Assembly (NCBI RefSeq): GCF_000455225.1
Contig: NZ_HF954559.1
Location: forward strand, 29,954 to 90,344
Length of the DNA stretch: 60,391 nucleotides
Direction of reading: 5' to 3'
Origin: Megasphaera massiliensis
GTDB lineage: Bacteria; Bacillota; Negativicutes; Veillonellales; Megasphaeraceae
Part shown: piece after piece, positions 35,351 through 43,304 of the stretch
Position numbering within the stretch: position 1 is the stretch's first letter
How the letters are laid out: the number at the start of each line of letters is the position of its first letter
Made by a program: the position numbers and the translations under genes
Notes under the pieces: generated by a model
Databases searched by the model: none
Told to the model about the DNA's origin: nothing
Seen by the model: only the letters and a program-made list of their open reading frames with translations

Positions 35351-36084
35351 GATTTATTCTCCTGTTCTGTGTGATTGGATGTGTCGTGATAGATAAATAA
35401 TGTTTTCATCATCAATTGATGGATAGTGCCTTCTACGACTCTGGTTCCATCTGCTTTTTGGCAAATTCCTCGAAATTTGCCAATGTACCAGCGTTTTTTT
35501 TCTTCGACACGAATTAGTTCTATCGACGCATTAATGGTGTCGCCGGGATAAACGGGAGCGGTAAAGGATAATTGTTCATCCATTAAAATCGTTCCATCGC
35601 CCGGGAAAATAGTTCCCATGATAGAAGATAAGAGGCTGGCGGTCAGTACCCCGTGAACAACGGGGCGGCCAAATCCATGGAGGGCCGCAAAGGTCGAATC
35701 GGTGTGCAGCTTTCCGGAATCTCCGGTCAGTGCAGCGAATTGATAGATGTCTTCATCGGTGAATGTTTTGGTCATGGTGGCAGTTGTGCCTACCCGTATT
35801 TCTGTTTTTGCTGTTGGGGCCTGTTGAGATGAAGCCTCCATTTCTTTTGAAAAGTCCTTAAATTGTTGCGGTGTGAGGAGTTGGCGGAACTGTCGCGCTG
35901 CGATACCCGTTTTATCTGCACAGGCCGTCATACAGCCACACACGAGCAGACAGATATCACAGACTGTATTTTCCACATCATATGTAAACATATGTTGAGG
36001 AAATTTTTTTTTCAGCTTTTCTACTTCGTGGCTGCGATCGTAGCGAGGGTTGCAGCCTCCGCAATATTTTATGCCTATTTTCAT
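35347..36084 (-). CDS. Fusion of Cys-rich domain and MaoC-type hydratase
   Basis: A 245-residue two-part protein. Residues 1-60 form a cysteine-rich module with KYCGGCNPRYDR at the start and CDICLLVCGCMTAC further on, a pattern that could bind metal or an Fe-S cluster. Residues about 100-225 are a MaoC-like hot-dog hydratase with the catalytic stretch FAALTGDSGKLHTD...GRPVVHGVL; the usual Asn-Pro before the catalytic His is replaced by Gly-Lys. Such domains hydrate or dehydrate (R)-3-hydroxyacyl thioesters. The fusion is unusual, and its operon suggests action on an acyl-carrier substrate. Confidence 0.82.
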   Translation of the reverse strand: MKIGIKYCGGCNPRYDRSHEVEKLKKKFPQHMFTYDVENTVCDICLLVCGCMTACADKTGIAARQFRQLLTPQQFKDFSKEMEASSQQAPTAKTEIRVGTTATMTKTFTDEDIYQFAALTGDSGKLHTDSTFAALHGFGRPVVHGVLTASLLSSIMGTIFPGDGTILMDEQLSFTAPVYPGDTINASIELIRVEEKKRWYIGKFRGICQKADGTRVVEGTIHQLMMKTLFIYHDTSNHTEQENKS

Positions 36085-36087
36085 AGC

Positions 36088-36387
36088 TTACCTCTGCATA
36101 TGACGCATGCGTAATATATCTTTCGCTTGAGCAATGAGGGAGTTGCTGACCCCGGTTACCAGGATAATGTCTTGGACCTCGGGGATGGACTCACGAATCT
36201 TATTTCCGATGAGTTCTTCTGTCGTTAATTGGGCTGACGGACAGCCGCTGCATTTTCCGGTTAGGCGGATTCGTAAAATGTGATTAGTGTAGTCGACGAT
36301 GGCGACATCCCCTTGGTGTTCGGCTAAGATGGGTCTAATTTCTTTTTCTAATACAGATTCAATTTGTTGTTTTATAGAATCATTCAT
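36088..36387 (-). CDS. NifU C-terminal-domain protein
   Basis: A 99-residue protein of the NifU C-terminal type, with the cluster-binding GKCSGCPSAQ motif (about residues 42-51). It can hold a [4Fe-4S] cluster. The start at 36387 follows TAGGATG; a GTG at 36396 is the alternative. It is the first gene of the lux-like operon, which otherwise has no obvious Fe-S enzyme except perhaps the Cys-rich MaoC fusion 4 bp downstream, its most likely partner. Confidence 0.85.
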   Translation of the reverse strand: MNDSIKQQIESVLEKEIRPILAEHQGDVAIVDYTNHILRIRLTGKCSGCPSAQLTTEELIGNKIRESIPEVQDIILVTGVSNSLIAQAKDILRMRHMQR

Positions 36388-36425
36388 TGTATTCACATCC
36401 TATCTGATTAATTTAATTATTTATA

Positions 36426-36441
36426 TGAAATTATCGTGCCA
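36426..36441 (-). promoter_or_regulatory. Candidate sigma-54-type promoter of the lux-like operon
   Basis: Minus strand: TGGCACG (36441-36435), four bases, then TTTCA (36430-36426). The -24 element is a perfect match to TGGCACG, and the -12 reads TTTC in place of TTGC. Transcription would begin near 36415, leaving a short leader with the ribosome binding site TAGGATG. The mismatch at the critical -12 GC is the main doubt. Confidence 0.5.
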
Positions 36442-36893
36442 AAATTAAAAGGGATAATGTGTGATAAATAATAGTTCTTAATTTCACGATTTTGAAGGGG
36501 GAAAATAGGTGTATAAGTGGATATATTTTTAAATATAAAATATATCCGATATAAGCAAATACATAATGCGCGTGTGTAATGTAATGAGACAAAAATAAGA
36601 TAAAATGTTTTACTGACTAAAAGCAAGAAAATATAGAAATAAACCTAGATTAACAATGCGTTTTGACGAATTTGCCGAACCAAAAATGAAACAAAATAAA
36701 TTTGTTCCAAAATTAAAACAACATACTGTTGCAAATGTGCTAAAAGTGAAACGAATAAATGCTATAAATATAAGTAAAGCTAAATGTGAAATAGTGAACT
36801 ATATTGATTGAAAAAAATAAAAATTTATCTGGATGAGATAATTACTATGCTTTTAAAGAAATAAACGCTATATTTTTTTTCATGATCATTTAC

Positions 36894-36910
36894 TTGGCAT
36901 GATTTTTGCT
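36894..36910 (+). promoter_or_regulatory. Sigma-54 promoter of the 4-hydroxybutyrate operon
   Basis: TTGGCATGATTTTTGCT matches the sigma-54 consensus TGGCACG-N4-TTGCW at all but one position, and the invariant GG (36896-36897) and GC (36908-36909) are exactly 10 bases apart. Transcription would start near 36921, about 70 bases before the dehydratase start codon. Confidence 0.82.
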
Positions 36911-36990
36911 CTTACTATAGGCAAAGCACGTTATCGTGTGAACCAATTACTCAAAATTTATTATAAGATAAGTAGAAAGGATGATTTATT

Positions 36991-38442
36991 ATGGCATTAA
37001 TGACAGGCGAACAGTATATCGAAAGTATGAGAAAGAAAAATTTACAGGTCTATATGTTCGGTAAGAAAATTGCATGTCCTGCTGATGACCCGATTCTCCG
37101 TCCGTCCATGAATTCCGTTCGCATGACCTATGATCTGGCTCAGCAACCGGAATATCAAGAACTGATGACGGCCGTTTCTCCCTATACTGGTGAACGCGTT
37201 AACCGCTTTACCCATATTCATCAGAGCACAACGGACTTAATGAATAAAGTAAAAATGCAGCGCCTTTGTGGTCAGAAAACGGCTTCTTGCTTCCAGCGTT
37301 GTGTCGGGATGGACGCTTTTAACGCTGTATTCTCGACGACCTTTGATACGGACAAGAAATATGGAACAAAATATCATGAAAATTTCATGAAATTCTTGAA
37401 ACGTGTACAGGAAGAAGACCTTACGGTAGACGGGGCTATGACAGACCCTAAAGGTGACCGTGGCTTGGCTCCGCATGCTCAGGCAGATCCTGATATGTAT
37501 CTTCATGTTGTAGAACGTCGTCCGGATGGCATCGTCGTCCGTGGTGCTAAAGCACATCAGACTGGTTTTATTAATTCCCATGAAGTTATCGTCATGCCGA
37601 CCATTTCCATGGGGGAAGATGATAAAGATTATGCAGTATGTTTCTCTTGCTCTACGGATGCTGAAGGCATTTTCATGATTGTTGGTCGTCAGTCTTGCGA
37701 TACCCGTAAAATGGAAGGCGCTCCTATGGATACGGGCAATCCTGAATTCGGTGGGACAGAAGCTCTGGTCATCTTTGATAACGTATTTATCCCGAACGAA
37801 AACATCTACCTCAATGGTGAATATGAATTTGCCGGCGTCTTGGTTGAACGCTTTGCCGGATATCATCGTCAATCTTATGGCGGATGTAAAGTTGGTGTTG
37901 GCGACGTCCTCATCGGTGCCGCTGCCGTAGCAGCCGACTACAATGGCTGCCCGAAAGCTTCTCATGTTAAGGATAAGATTATCGAAATGCAGCACCTCAA
38001 TGAAACCCTCTTTGCCTGCGGGATTGCCTGCTCGGCCCTGGGAACGAAAACTGAAGCTGGCAACTATCTTATCGATTTGCTCTTAGCGAACGTCTGCAAA
38101 CAGAATGTAACTCGTTTCCCCTATGAAATCGTTCGGTTGGCTGAAGATATCGCCGGTGGTCTGATGGTTACGGCTCCGTCTGAAAAAGACCTTCGTGATC
38201 CGAAGATTGGGCCGTATGTCGACAAATACCTCAGAGGTGTCAACTCTGTATCGACTGAAAATCGTCTCAAAATTTTACGCCTGATTGAAAATCTAAGCTT
38301 AGGTACTGCTGCTGTCGGCTACCGTACTGAATCGATGCATGGCGCCGGTTCGCCGCAGGCACAGCGCATCATGATTTCACGCCAGGGCAACTTGCGCATG
38401 AAGAAAGAATTGGCTAAATCTATTGCACAGATCGAAGAATAA
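36991..38442 (+). CDS. abfD: 4-hydroxybutyryl-CoA dehydratase / vinylacetyl-CoA isomerase
   Basis: A 483-residue flavin and [4Fe-4S] enzyme that converts 4-hydroxybutyryl-CoA to crotonyl-CoA by ketyl-radical chemistry and isomerises vinylacetyl-CoA. The cluster ligands known from the Clostridium aminobutyricum enzyme are all present: Cys100 and Cys104 in ASCFQRC, His292 and Cys299 in GYHRQSYGGC. Full length matches the family. GAAAGGATG lies before the start. It opens the rightward operon with a CoA-transferase and a permease. The enzyme is oxygen-sensitive, consistent with an anaerobe. Confidence 0.96.
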   Translation: MALMTGEQYIESMRKKNLQVYMFGKKIACPADDPILRPSMNSVRMTYDLAQQPEYQELMTAVSPYTGERVNRFTHIHQSTTDLMNKVKMQRLCGQKTASCFQRCVGMDAFNAVFSTTFDTDKKYGTKYHENFMKFLKRVQEEDLTVDGAMTDPKGDRGLAPHAQADPDMYLHVVERRPDGIVVRGAKAHQTGFINSHEVIVMPTISMGEDDKDYAVCFSCSTDAEGIFMIVGRQSCDTRKMEGAPMDTGNPEFGGTEALVIFDNVFIPNENIYLNGEYEFAGVLVERFAGYHRQSYGGCKVGVGDVLIGAAAVAADYNGCPKASHVKDKIIEMQHLNETLFACGIACSALGTKTEAGNYLIDLLLANVCKQNVTRFPYEIVRLAEDIAGGLMVTAPSEKDLRDPKIGPYVDKYLRGVNSVSTENRLKILRLIENLSLGTAAVGYRTESMHGAGSPQAQRIMISRQGNLRMKKELAKSIAQIEE

Positions 38443-38518
38443 TGCTTGATGAAAGCTGCTTACCATCTTTTCGATAAGGTGAACAGTTGGAATAATATAG
38501 TAGAGTAGATGAGATATT

Positions 38519-38568
38519 GACTGGTGCCTGCAACTGGGCTACTCCTCCTTCGTTGCAGGCCGTCAGTC
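38519..38568 (+). other. Intercistronic hairpin
   Basis: GACTG..GCCTGCAAC (38519-38534) pairs with GTTGCAGGC..CAGTC (38552-38568). The loop contains ACTCCTCCTT, which is complementary to a Shine-Dalgarno sequence. There is no T-tract, so it is more likely an mRNA stability or translation element between dehydratase and CoA-transferase than a terminator. Confidence 0.5.
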
Positions 38569-38594
38569 GATTTATAAGAAAGTAGGTGTGTGTG

Positions 38595-39899
38595 ATGGAT
38601 TGGAGAAAAGAATATGGCAGCAAGATTGTATCTGCTGAAGAAGCGATAAGCCACGTCCAGTCCGGCAACCGTATTGTCTTTACCCATGCTTGTGGTGAAT
38701 CACAAGTTTTAACCGAAGAATTGGTTCGCCAGGCCGATCGTCTTGAAAACGTAGAAATTGTCCACATGGTTGCAATGGGACAGGCTCCCTATTGTCAGCC
38801 GGGGATGGAAAAGCATTTTAAACATAATGCCTTGTTTGTCGGCGGTTCTACACGAAAAGCTGTTGAAGAAGGCCGCGCAGACTATACGCCGTGTTTCTTC
38901 CATGAAGCTCCTCAACTTTTTGCGGATGGAACATTGCCGGTCGATGTCGTTTTCCTGCAACTTAGCGAACCCGATGAAGACGGAAATTGCTCTTATGGCG
39001 TATCTGTTGACTATACGCAGCCGGCAGCGGAAGTTGCAAAGTTGGTTATTGCTCAGATTAATAAGAATATGCCTTATACTTATGGGAATGGCATCAACCT
39101 TAAAGATATTGACTATATCGTAGAGAAGGACGAAGATCTTATTGAACTCCAGCCGCCTAAAATTGGTGAAACGGAACGTAAGATTGGGGAATATATTGCT
39201 TCCTTGATTCACGACGGAGATACGTTGCAGCTCGGTATTGGCGCGATTCCGGATGCAGTACTGTCTTTCTTGGGCGATAAAAAGGATCTCGGTATCCATT
39301 CAGAAATGTTCTCTGACGGCGTCGTTGATTTAGCCCGTAAAGGCGTTATTACCAATAAAAAGAAGACGGTTGATCCGGGAAAATTCGTTTCTTGTTTCCT
39401 CATGGGGACCAAAAAACTATATGACTTTGTAAATAACAATCCGGATGTTTTGATGAAACCCGTCGATTATACCAATGATCCCTTTGTAGTCGCCAAAATC
39501 GATAATATTATTTCGATTAATTCGGCCATGCAGGTCGACTTGATGGGCCAAGTAAATGCTGAAATGATCGGATATAAACAGTTCAGTGGTGTTGGTGGCC
39601 AGGTCGATTTTGTTCGCGGTGCATCGCGGGCTAAAGGTGGGAAGGCCATCATTGCGATGTCCTCTACTGCCGGTCACGGTAAAATTTCGAAAATTGTTCC
39701 ATTGCTGGATGAAGGTGCTGCTGTCACAACGTCTCGTAATGATATCGACTATGTCGTTACTGAATTTGGCATTGCCCATCTTAAAGGGCGCACCTTACGG
39801 CAGCGTGCTATGGAACTCATTAAGATTGCCCATCCGGATTTTAAACAAGATTTAATTGCAGTATTTGAACAGCGGTTTCATTGTAAGTATGAAGGATAA
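38595..39899 (+). CDS. abfT: 4-hydroxybutyrate CoA-transferase
   Basis: A 434-residue CoA-transferase of the Cat2/AbfT branch of the acetyl-CoA hydrolase/transferase family. The catalytic Glu is Glu237 in GIHSEMFSDG (Glu238 in the C. aminobutyricum enzyme). The CoA-binding GIGAIPDAV and GGQVDFVRGA segments are present. It makes 4-hydroxybutyryl-CoA from 4-hydroxybutyrate and acetyl- or butyryl-CoA. ATG at 38595 is preferred; a GTG at 38586 is also in frame. It follows the dehydratase by about 150 bp on the same strand. Confidence 0.92.
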   Translation: MDWRKEYGSKIVSAEEAISHVQSGNRIVFTHACGESQVLTEELVRQADRLENVEIVHMVAMGQAPYCQPGMEKHFKHNALFVGGSTRKAVEEGRADYTPCFFHEAPQLFADGTLPVDVVFLQLSEPDEDGNCSYGVSVDYTQPAAEVAKLVIAQINKNMPYTYGNGINLKDIDYIVEKDEDLIELQPPKIGETERKIGEYIASLIHDGDTLQLGIGAIPDAVLSFLGDKKDLGIHSEMFSDGVVDLARKGVITNKKKTVDPGKFVSCFLMGTKKLYDFVNNNPDVLMKPVDYTNDPFVVAKIDNIISINSAMQVDLMGQVNAEMIGYKQFSGVGGQVDFVRGASRAKGGKAIIAMSSTAGHGKISKIVPLLDEGAAVTTSRNDIDYVVTEFGIAHLKGRTLRQRAMELIKIAHPDFKQDLIAVFEQRFHCKYEG

Positions 39900-39975
39900 A
39901 AACAATACTCCTTGACATCCATGCGCCATAGCAACGATTTGGGTTATCGATAATTTCATACCGAATTGCGTTGCT

Positions 39976-39992
39976 TTGGCGCTATTTTTGTC
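39976..39992 (+). promoter_or_regulatory. Possible second sigma-54-type promoter
   Basis: TTGGCGCTATTTTTGTC resembles the promoter at 36894-36910 (shared TTGGC and ATTTTTG, same spacing), but -12 has GT in place of GC. It lies 33 bases before the permease start, so transcription could begin in the permease leader. Weak on its own. Confidence 0.35.
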
Positions 39993-40024
39993 TAAATTTA
40001 AAAGAGAAAGAAGGGAACAAGCTT

Positions 40025-41473
40025 ATGTTCGGTCCTGTTTATAAACGTAAAGAAGGCGAACTTCAACCAGGGATTAATTTGCATATCTTTAATTTGGTCC
40101 TGCGTTTGCCTTTTATCCACTATCGTTTTGAATGGCCTGATTATGTTCAGGGGTTACTCCTCTGTGCTGTTTGTCTCGGCATTATTCCGGTTTTACAGGA
40201 ATATTTAGGGATGCCTTTTGAAATTGCGATTACTATCGTTATCATGAACGGCTTTTTGTATACTTGGCATGCTCATTTGGGGGACCCGGTTGTCCCTGGG
40301 TGGATTACACCGGCTATTCCTTTGCTTTTATTATGGTTAGGTGAATTTCCGAATGATACGGCAGAACGTATGCATGCACTCATTGCCTTTGAGTTTGAGT
40401 TGGGGTTGCTTACTTTCTTCTTAGGGGCGACTGGATTAGCTAAACGTGTTGTCGATTTAGTTCCAGATGCCTTAAAATCAGGGATTCTGATTGGCGCTGG
40501 CATTGCAGCTGTCCGATTAGTATTCAATACCGGCGGTAATTTTGATAAATATCCATTTACCATTGCTATTGCCGTAGGCTTTGCTTTCTATTGCTCTTTT
40601 AGCAATCATTTTAAGAGCATCATGAATAAGAATAAAGTTTTCCGTGTTATTTCTGATTTAGGTTTATTGCCGGCAATGGTCTTGGCGGTTATTATTGCTC
40701 CTATTGTAGGCGAATTACCGTGGCCTACGATTGAAATGGGCTTTACTCATCCTCACTTTGTAGAAGTCTTTACTCAGTGGAGTCCTTTTGCGGAACGAAT
40801 TGGATTCCCTGCGATGTCTTATTATGTCCAAGCAATGCCTCTGGTTGTTGCTACCTATGTTGTTCTCTTTGGTGAATTGATTCAGGCAGATGCTTTGATT
40901 GATGAAGCCCGCGAATTTCGTCATGGGGACGAAAACATTCACTTTGATGCCAATCGTAACAACGTTATCGTTGGTGTTCGTAACATGACGATGGCTATGT
41001 TAGGTCCGGACCTGTCGATGTGTGGTCCGTTATGGGCTGCTATGCAGGTTGTTATTTGTGAACGATATAAACACGGGCGTGAAGCAATGGACAGCTTGAT
41101 TGGTGGGGTAGCTTCCTTCCGATTGGGGACTTTTACCGGGTACTGGTTGTCGCCTATTGTAAGCTTCGTAAAACCTGTTCTGCCAATTGCCTTAGCTTTG
41201 ACCATGTTGATTCAAGGCTATGTAGCTGTTCGCGTTGGCGTTCTTCGTGCTAAGACCTTTAATGATCTTGGTGTTGCCGGCATTATCGGTGGTGTCCTCG
41301 TATCTCGTGGTGCTGCAATGGCTTTAGGTGTTGGGATTGTTCTTTGCCTGCTTGTATTTGGTAAAAATTTCTTCAAACGTAAAATGTCCCTGTATAATAC
41401 CAAAGCAGATCCGATTTTCAATACAGCTGCCTTGAAAGAGCTGAATATTGAAAAAGAAGGCGCAGAAAAATAA
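40025..41473 (+). CDS. NCS2/SLC23-like membrane permease
   Basis: A 482-residue integral membrane protein with about 12-14 helices, resembling uracil/xanthine-type (NCS2) permeases in its ITPAIPLLLLWLGEF and GAGIAAVRLVFNTGG regions. I do not recognise a specific subfamily. The start at 40025 follows AAAGAAGGGAAC; an in-frame TTG upstream is unlikely. Because it sits in the 4-hydroxybutyrate operon it may import 4-hydroxybutyrate or a related small carboxylate, unusual for this fold. This is inference from position only. Confidence 0.7.
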   Translation: MFGPVYKRKEGELQPGINLHIFNLVLRLPFIHYRFEWPDYVQGLLLCAVCLGIIPVLQEYLGMPFEIAITIVIMNGFLYTWHAHLGDPVVPGWITPAIPLLLLWLGEFPNDTAERMHALIAFEFELGLLTFFLGATGLAKRVVDLVPDALKSGILIGAGIAAVRLVFNTGGNFDKYPFTIAIAVGFAFYCSFSNHFKSIMNKNKVFRVISDLGLLPAMVLAVIIAPIVGELPWPTIEMGFTHPHFVEVFTQWSPFAERIGFPAMSYYVQAMPLVVATYVVLFGELIQADALIDEAREFRHGDENIHFDANRNNVIVGVRNMTMAMLGPDLSMCGPLWAAMQVVICERYKHGREAMDSLIGGVASFRLGTFTGYWLSPIVSFVKPVLPIALALTMLIQGYVAVRVGVLRAKTFNDLGVAGIIGGVLVSRGAAMALGVGIVLCLLVFGKNFFKRKMSLYNTKADPIFNTAALKELNIEKEGAEK

Positions 41474-41506
41474 GTAGTAGAATTTTGATATCCGGAGGTT
41501 TGTGCT

Positions 41507-42121
41507 ATGCAGTATTATGGCGATCTGTTACGGAAAATGACAAAATCGAATACAACAGAAGTTTGTGAGTTTTTTGTGAGAAAATGTTTGATGAATGCGA
41601 AAAGCAGATCGACAAATGAAGGCATGAAACGTTTTTTCATGATTTGCGGAGTATCAGCTAATGATGGAATCAAAAATCTTCTGGAAAAAAATGAATTGAC
41701 TTTTAATGGATATTGGTCCCACCGGCGGTATTTTGCGAAAATTAAATCCCAGGTTCCATTGGTGGTAAAGTCATATTTATCCTGTTTACTACTTTTATTA
41801 TCTTCTCAGAAAACCCTGATTTTTCAAAAGACAGGGTTGAATGAATCCGACCTTTTGGCATATTGGTGTACTATTTTTAAATACGATGACCAGGACAAGG
41901 TTTATTTTAATGATCTTCTAAAAACAGTCAGCCAAGATACGGACGGAATCCTAAAGGTCTTTGAAGATTTAAATCGCATTTGCCATGATAATTTGAATGG
42001 TGGGGTTGAAACGAATATCCCCTGTACAAATGCAAACCGGGATATGTTGATTTGTCAAATAGAGGAAGATGTATATGTTCTTGCTCGTAGATTGGCAGAT
42101 TTGCCGGATTTGTATTCATAA
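41507..42121 (+). CDS. Unrecognised protein of the 4-hydroxybutyrate operon
   Basis: A 204-residue soluble, largely helical protein that I cannot assign to a family. It has a hydrophobic central stretch (SYLSCLLLLLS, about residues 89-99) and scattered Cys residues with no CxxC pattern. GGAGG lies 8 bases before the start. It lies 33 bp after the permease and is followed by a terminator, so it belongs to that operon. A regulatory or assembly role is possible but unsupported. Confidence 0.7.
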   Translation: MQYYGDLLRKMTKSNTTEVCEFFVRKCLMNAKSRSTNEGMKRFFMICGVSANDGIKNLLEKNELTFNGYWSHRRYFAKIKSQVPLVVKSYLSCLLLLLSSQKTLIFQKTGLNESDLLAYWCTIFKYDDQDKVYFNDLLKTVSQDTDGILKVFEDLNRICHDNLNGGVETNIPCTNANRDMLICQIEEDVYVLARRLADLPDLYS

Positions 42122-42138
42122 TTTAGTGTATATTTTTA

Positions 42139-42173
42139 TAGGCTCTCTTTTTGCAAGGAGAGCCTAGTTTTTT
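42139..42173 (+). terminator. Rho-independent terminator
   Basis: A 9-bp stem TAGGCTCTC / GAGAGCCTA with a 10-base loop is followed by a TTTTTT tract. It ends the operon before the glycerol-dehydrogenase-family gene, which must rely on read-through or an unseen promoter. Confidence 0.85.
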
Positions 42174-42203
42174 CTATGGAACATTTAAAGGTGGGGATTA
42201 TCT

Positions 42204-43295
42204 ATGTCTATTGGCATTAAAGCTCCTGGATATTATGTTCAAGGAGCGGGAGAGTTAGGTAAGTTAGGGAAATATGCTAAAAAGATGGGAGATAATTTTT
42301 TAGTGGTAATATCTCCCAACAATAAAAAAAGAGTCGGTAAAATCATTGACACTGCATTGACAGAAATAAATAAAACCGTGTTTTATGCTGAATTTTCTGG
42401 TGAGTGTACCCCAGAAGTCATTGCAGATATCCAGAGTTTAGCAGTGGATCATGGGTGTGATGTTGTTGTTGGTGTAGGTGGAGGAAAAGCGATTGATACC
42501 GCAAAAGCGGTAGCCACTAATTTAGGTGTTTTACCAGTTATTATTATTCCTACGATTGCATCTAATGATGCGCCCTGTAGCAGTGTGTCTGTCATCTATA
42601 ATAAACAGGGGATTGTTATCAAAGCACTGATGATGAAACATAATCCGGATCTTGTTTTAGTCGATACTGATATCATTGCGAAAGCGCCTAAAAAATATCT
42701 GATTTCCGGAATGGGGGATGCGTTGGCTACTTATTTTGAAGCCCGGGCTTGTCGTCGGAGTAACGCTAAAACTATGGCGCGTGGAAATTGTTCTATTACA
42801 GCGTTAGCATTATCGGAGCTGTGTTATAAAACCTTATTGCAATACTCTTTAGATGCGTTGAAAGCCGTTGATGCGAAAACCGTGACACCTGCTTTGGACG
42901 CTGTCGTTGAAGCCTGTGTATACCTTAGTGGCGTTGGTTTTGAATCAGGCGGATTGGCAGCAGCCCATGCTATTAATGATGGGCTGGCTCATGTATCTCA
43001 AGCCCATCACGCTTCTCATGGTGAAAAAGTTGCATTCGGTTTATTGGCGCAGCTTCTTCTGGAAAAATCACCAAATGATGAGTGGGAAACTGTATTGAAT
43101 TATATTAAATCTGTAGGGCTCCCGTCTTGTTTAGCTGATTTAGGGATTGTTGAAGTAAACGCTGAAGAACTGCAGGCGGTAGCGGAAGCCGCAACAGTGC
43201 CGACTCAATTCACAAAAAATGTTCGTCCTGATATTACGGCTGATGATGTATATAAGGCTATTATGGAAGCCGATGCCTTAGGACGTAAGAAATGA
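42204..43295 (+). CDS. Glycerol-dehydrogenase-family (GldA-like) enzyme
   Basis: A 363-residue metal-dependent dehydrogenase. NAD-binding GVGGGKAIDTAKAV (about residues 92-105) and PTIASNDAPCSSVSVIY are GldA-type. Metal ligands are Asp in GMGDALATYFEA, His in AAAHAINDGL and His in HHASHGEKVAFG. GldA oxidises glycerol to dihydroxyacetone, but relatives reduce other aldehydes and hydroxy-ketones. In this neighbourhood it might reduce an aldehyde from the LuxC pathway or act on a C4 hydroxyacid; no evidence separates these. The true 4-hydroxybutyrate dehydrogenase is at 54025. Confidence 0.85.
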   Translation: MSIGIKAPGYYVQGAGELGKLGKYAKKMGDNFLVVISPNNKKRVGKIIDTALTEINKTVFYAEFSGECTPEVIADIQSLAVDHGCDVVVGVGGGKAIDTAKAVATNLGVLPVIIIPTIASNDAPCSSVSVIYNKQGIVIKALMMKHNPDLVLVDTDIIAKAPKKYLISGMGDALATYFEARACRRSNAKTMARGNCSITALALSELCYKTLLQYSLDALKAVDAKTVTPALDAVVEACVYLSGVGFESGGLAAAHAINDGLAHVSQAHHASHGEKVAFGLLAQLLLEKSPNDEWETVLNYIKSVGLPSCLADLGIVEVNAEELQAVAEAATVPTQFTKNVRPDITADDVYKAIMEADALGRKK

Positions 43296-43304
43296 GGAAT
43301 CAAG

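Larger units (their letters stand above)
36388..36990. promoter_or_regulatory. 603-bp AT-rich divergent control region
   Basis: This gap separates the lux-like and 4-hydroxybutyrate operons and holds both sigma-54-type promoters. Candidate activator sites are a perfect 11-bp inverted repeat GGATATATTTT / AAAATATATCC (36519-36547), an imperfect repeat GAAACAAA-ATAAA-TTTGTTCC (36688-36708), CAACA-TAC-TGTTG (36719-36731) and CACG-TTAT-CGTG (36927-36938). No ORF with a ribosome binding site was seen. Confidence 0.55.

Noticed and set aside
42204-43295. 4-hydroxybutyrate dehydrogenase next to abfT
   Set aside because: The motifs are those of glycerol dehydrogenase. A much better 4-hydroxybutyrate dehydrogenase match is at 54025-55137.
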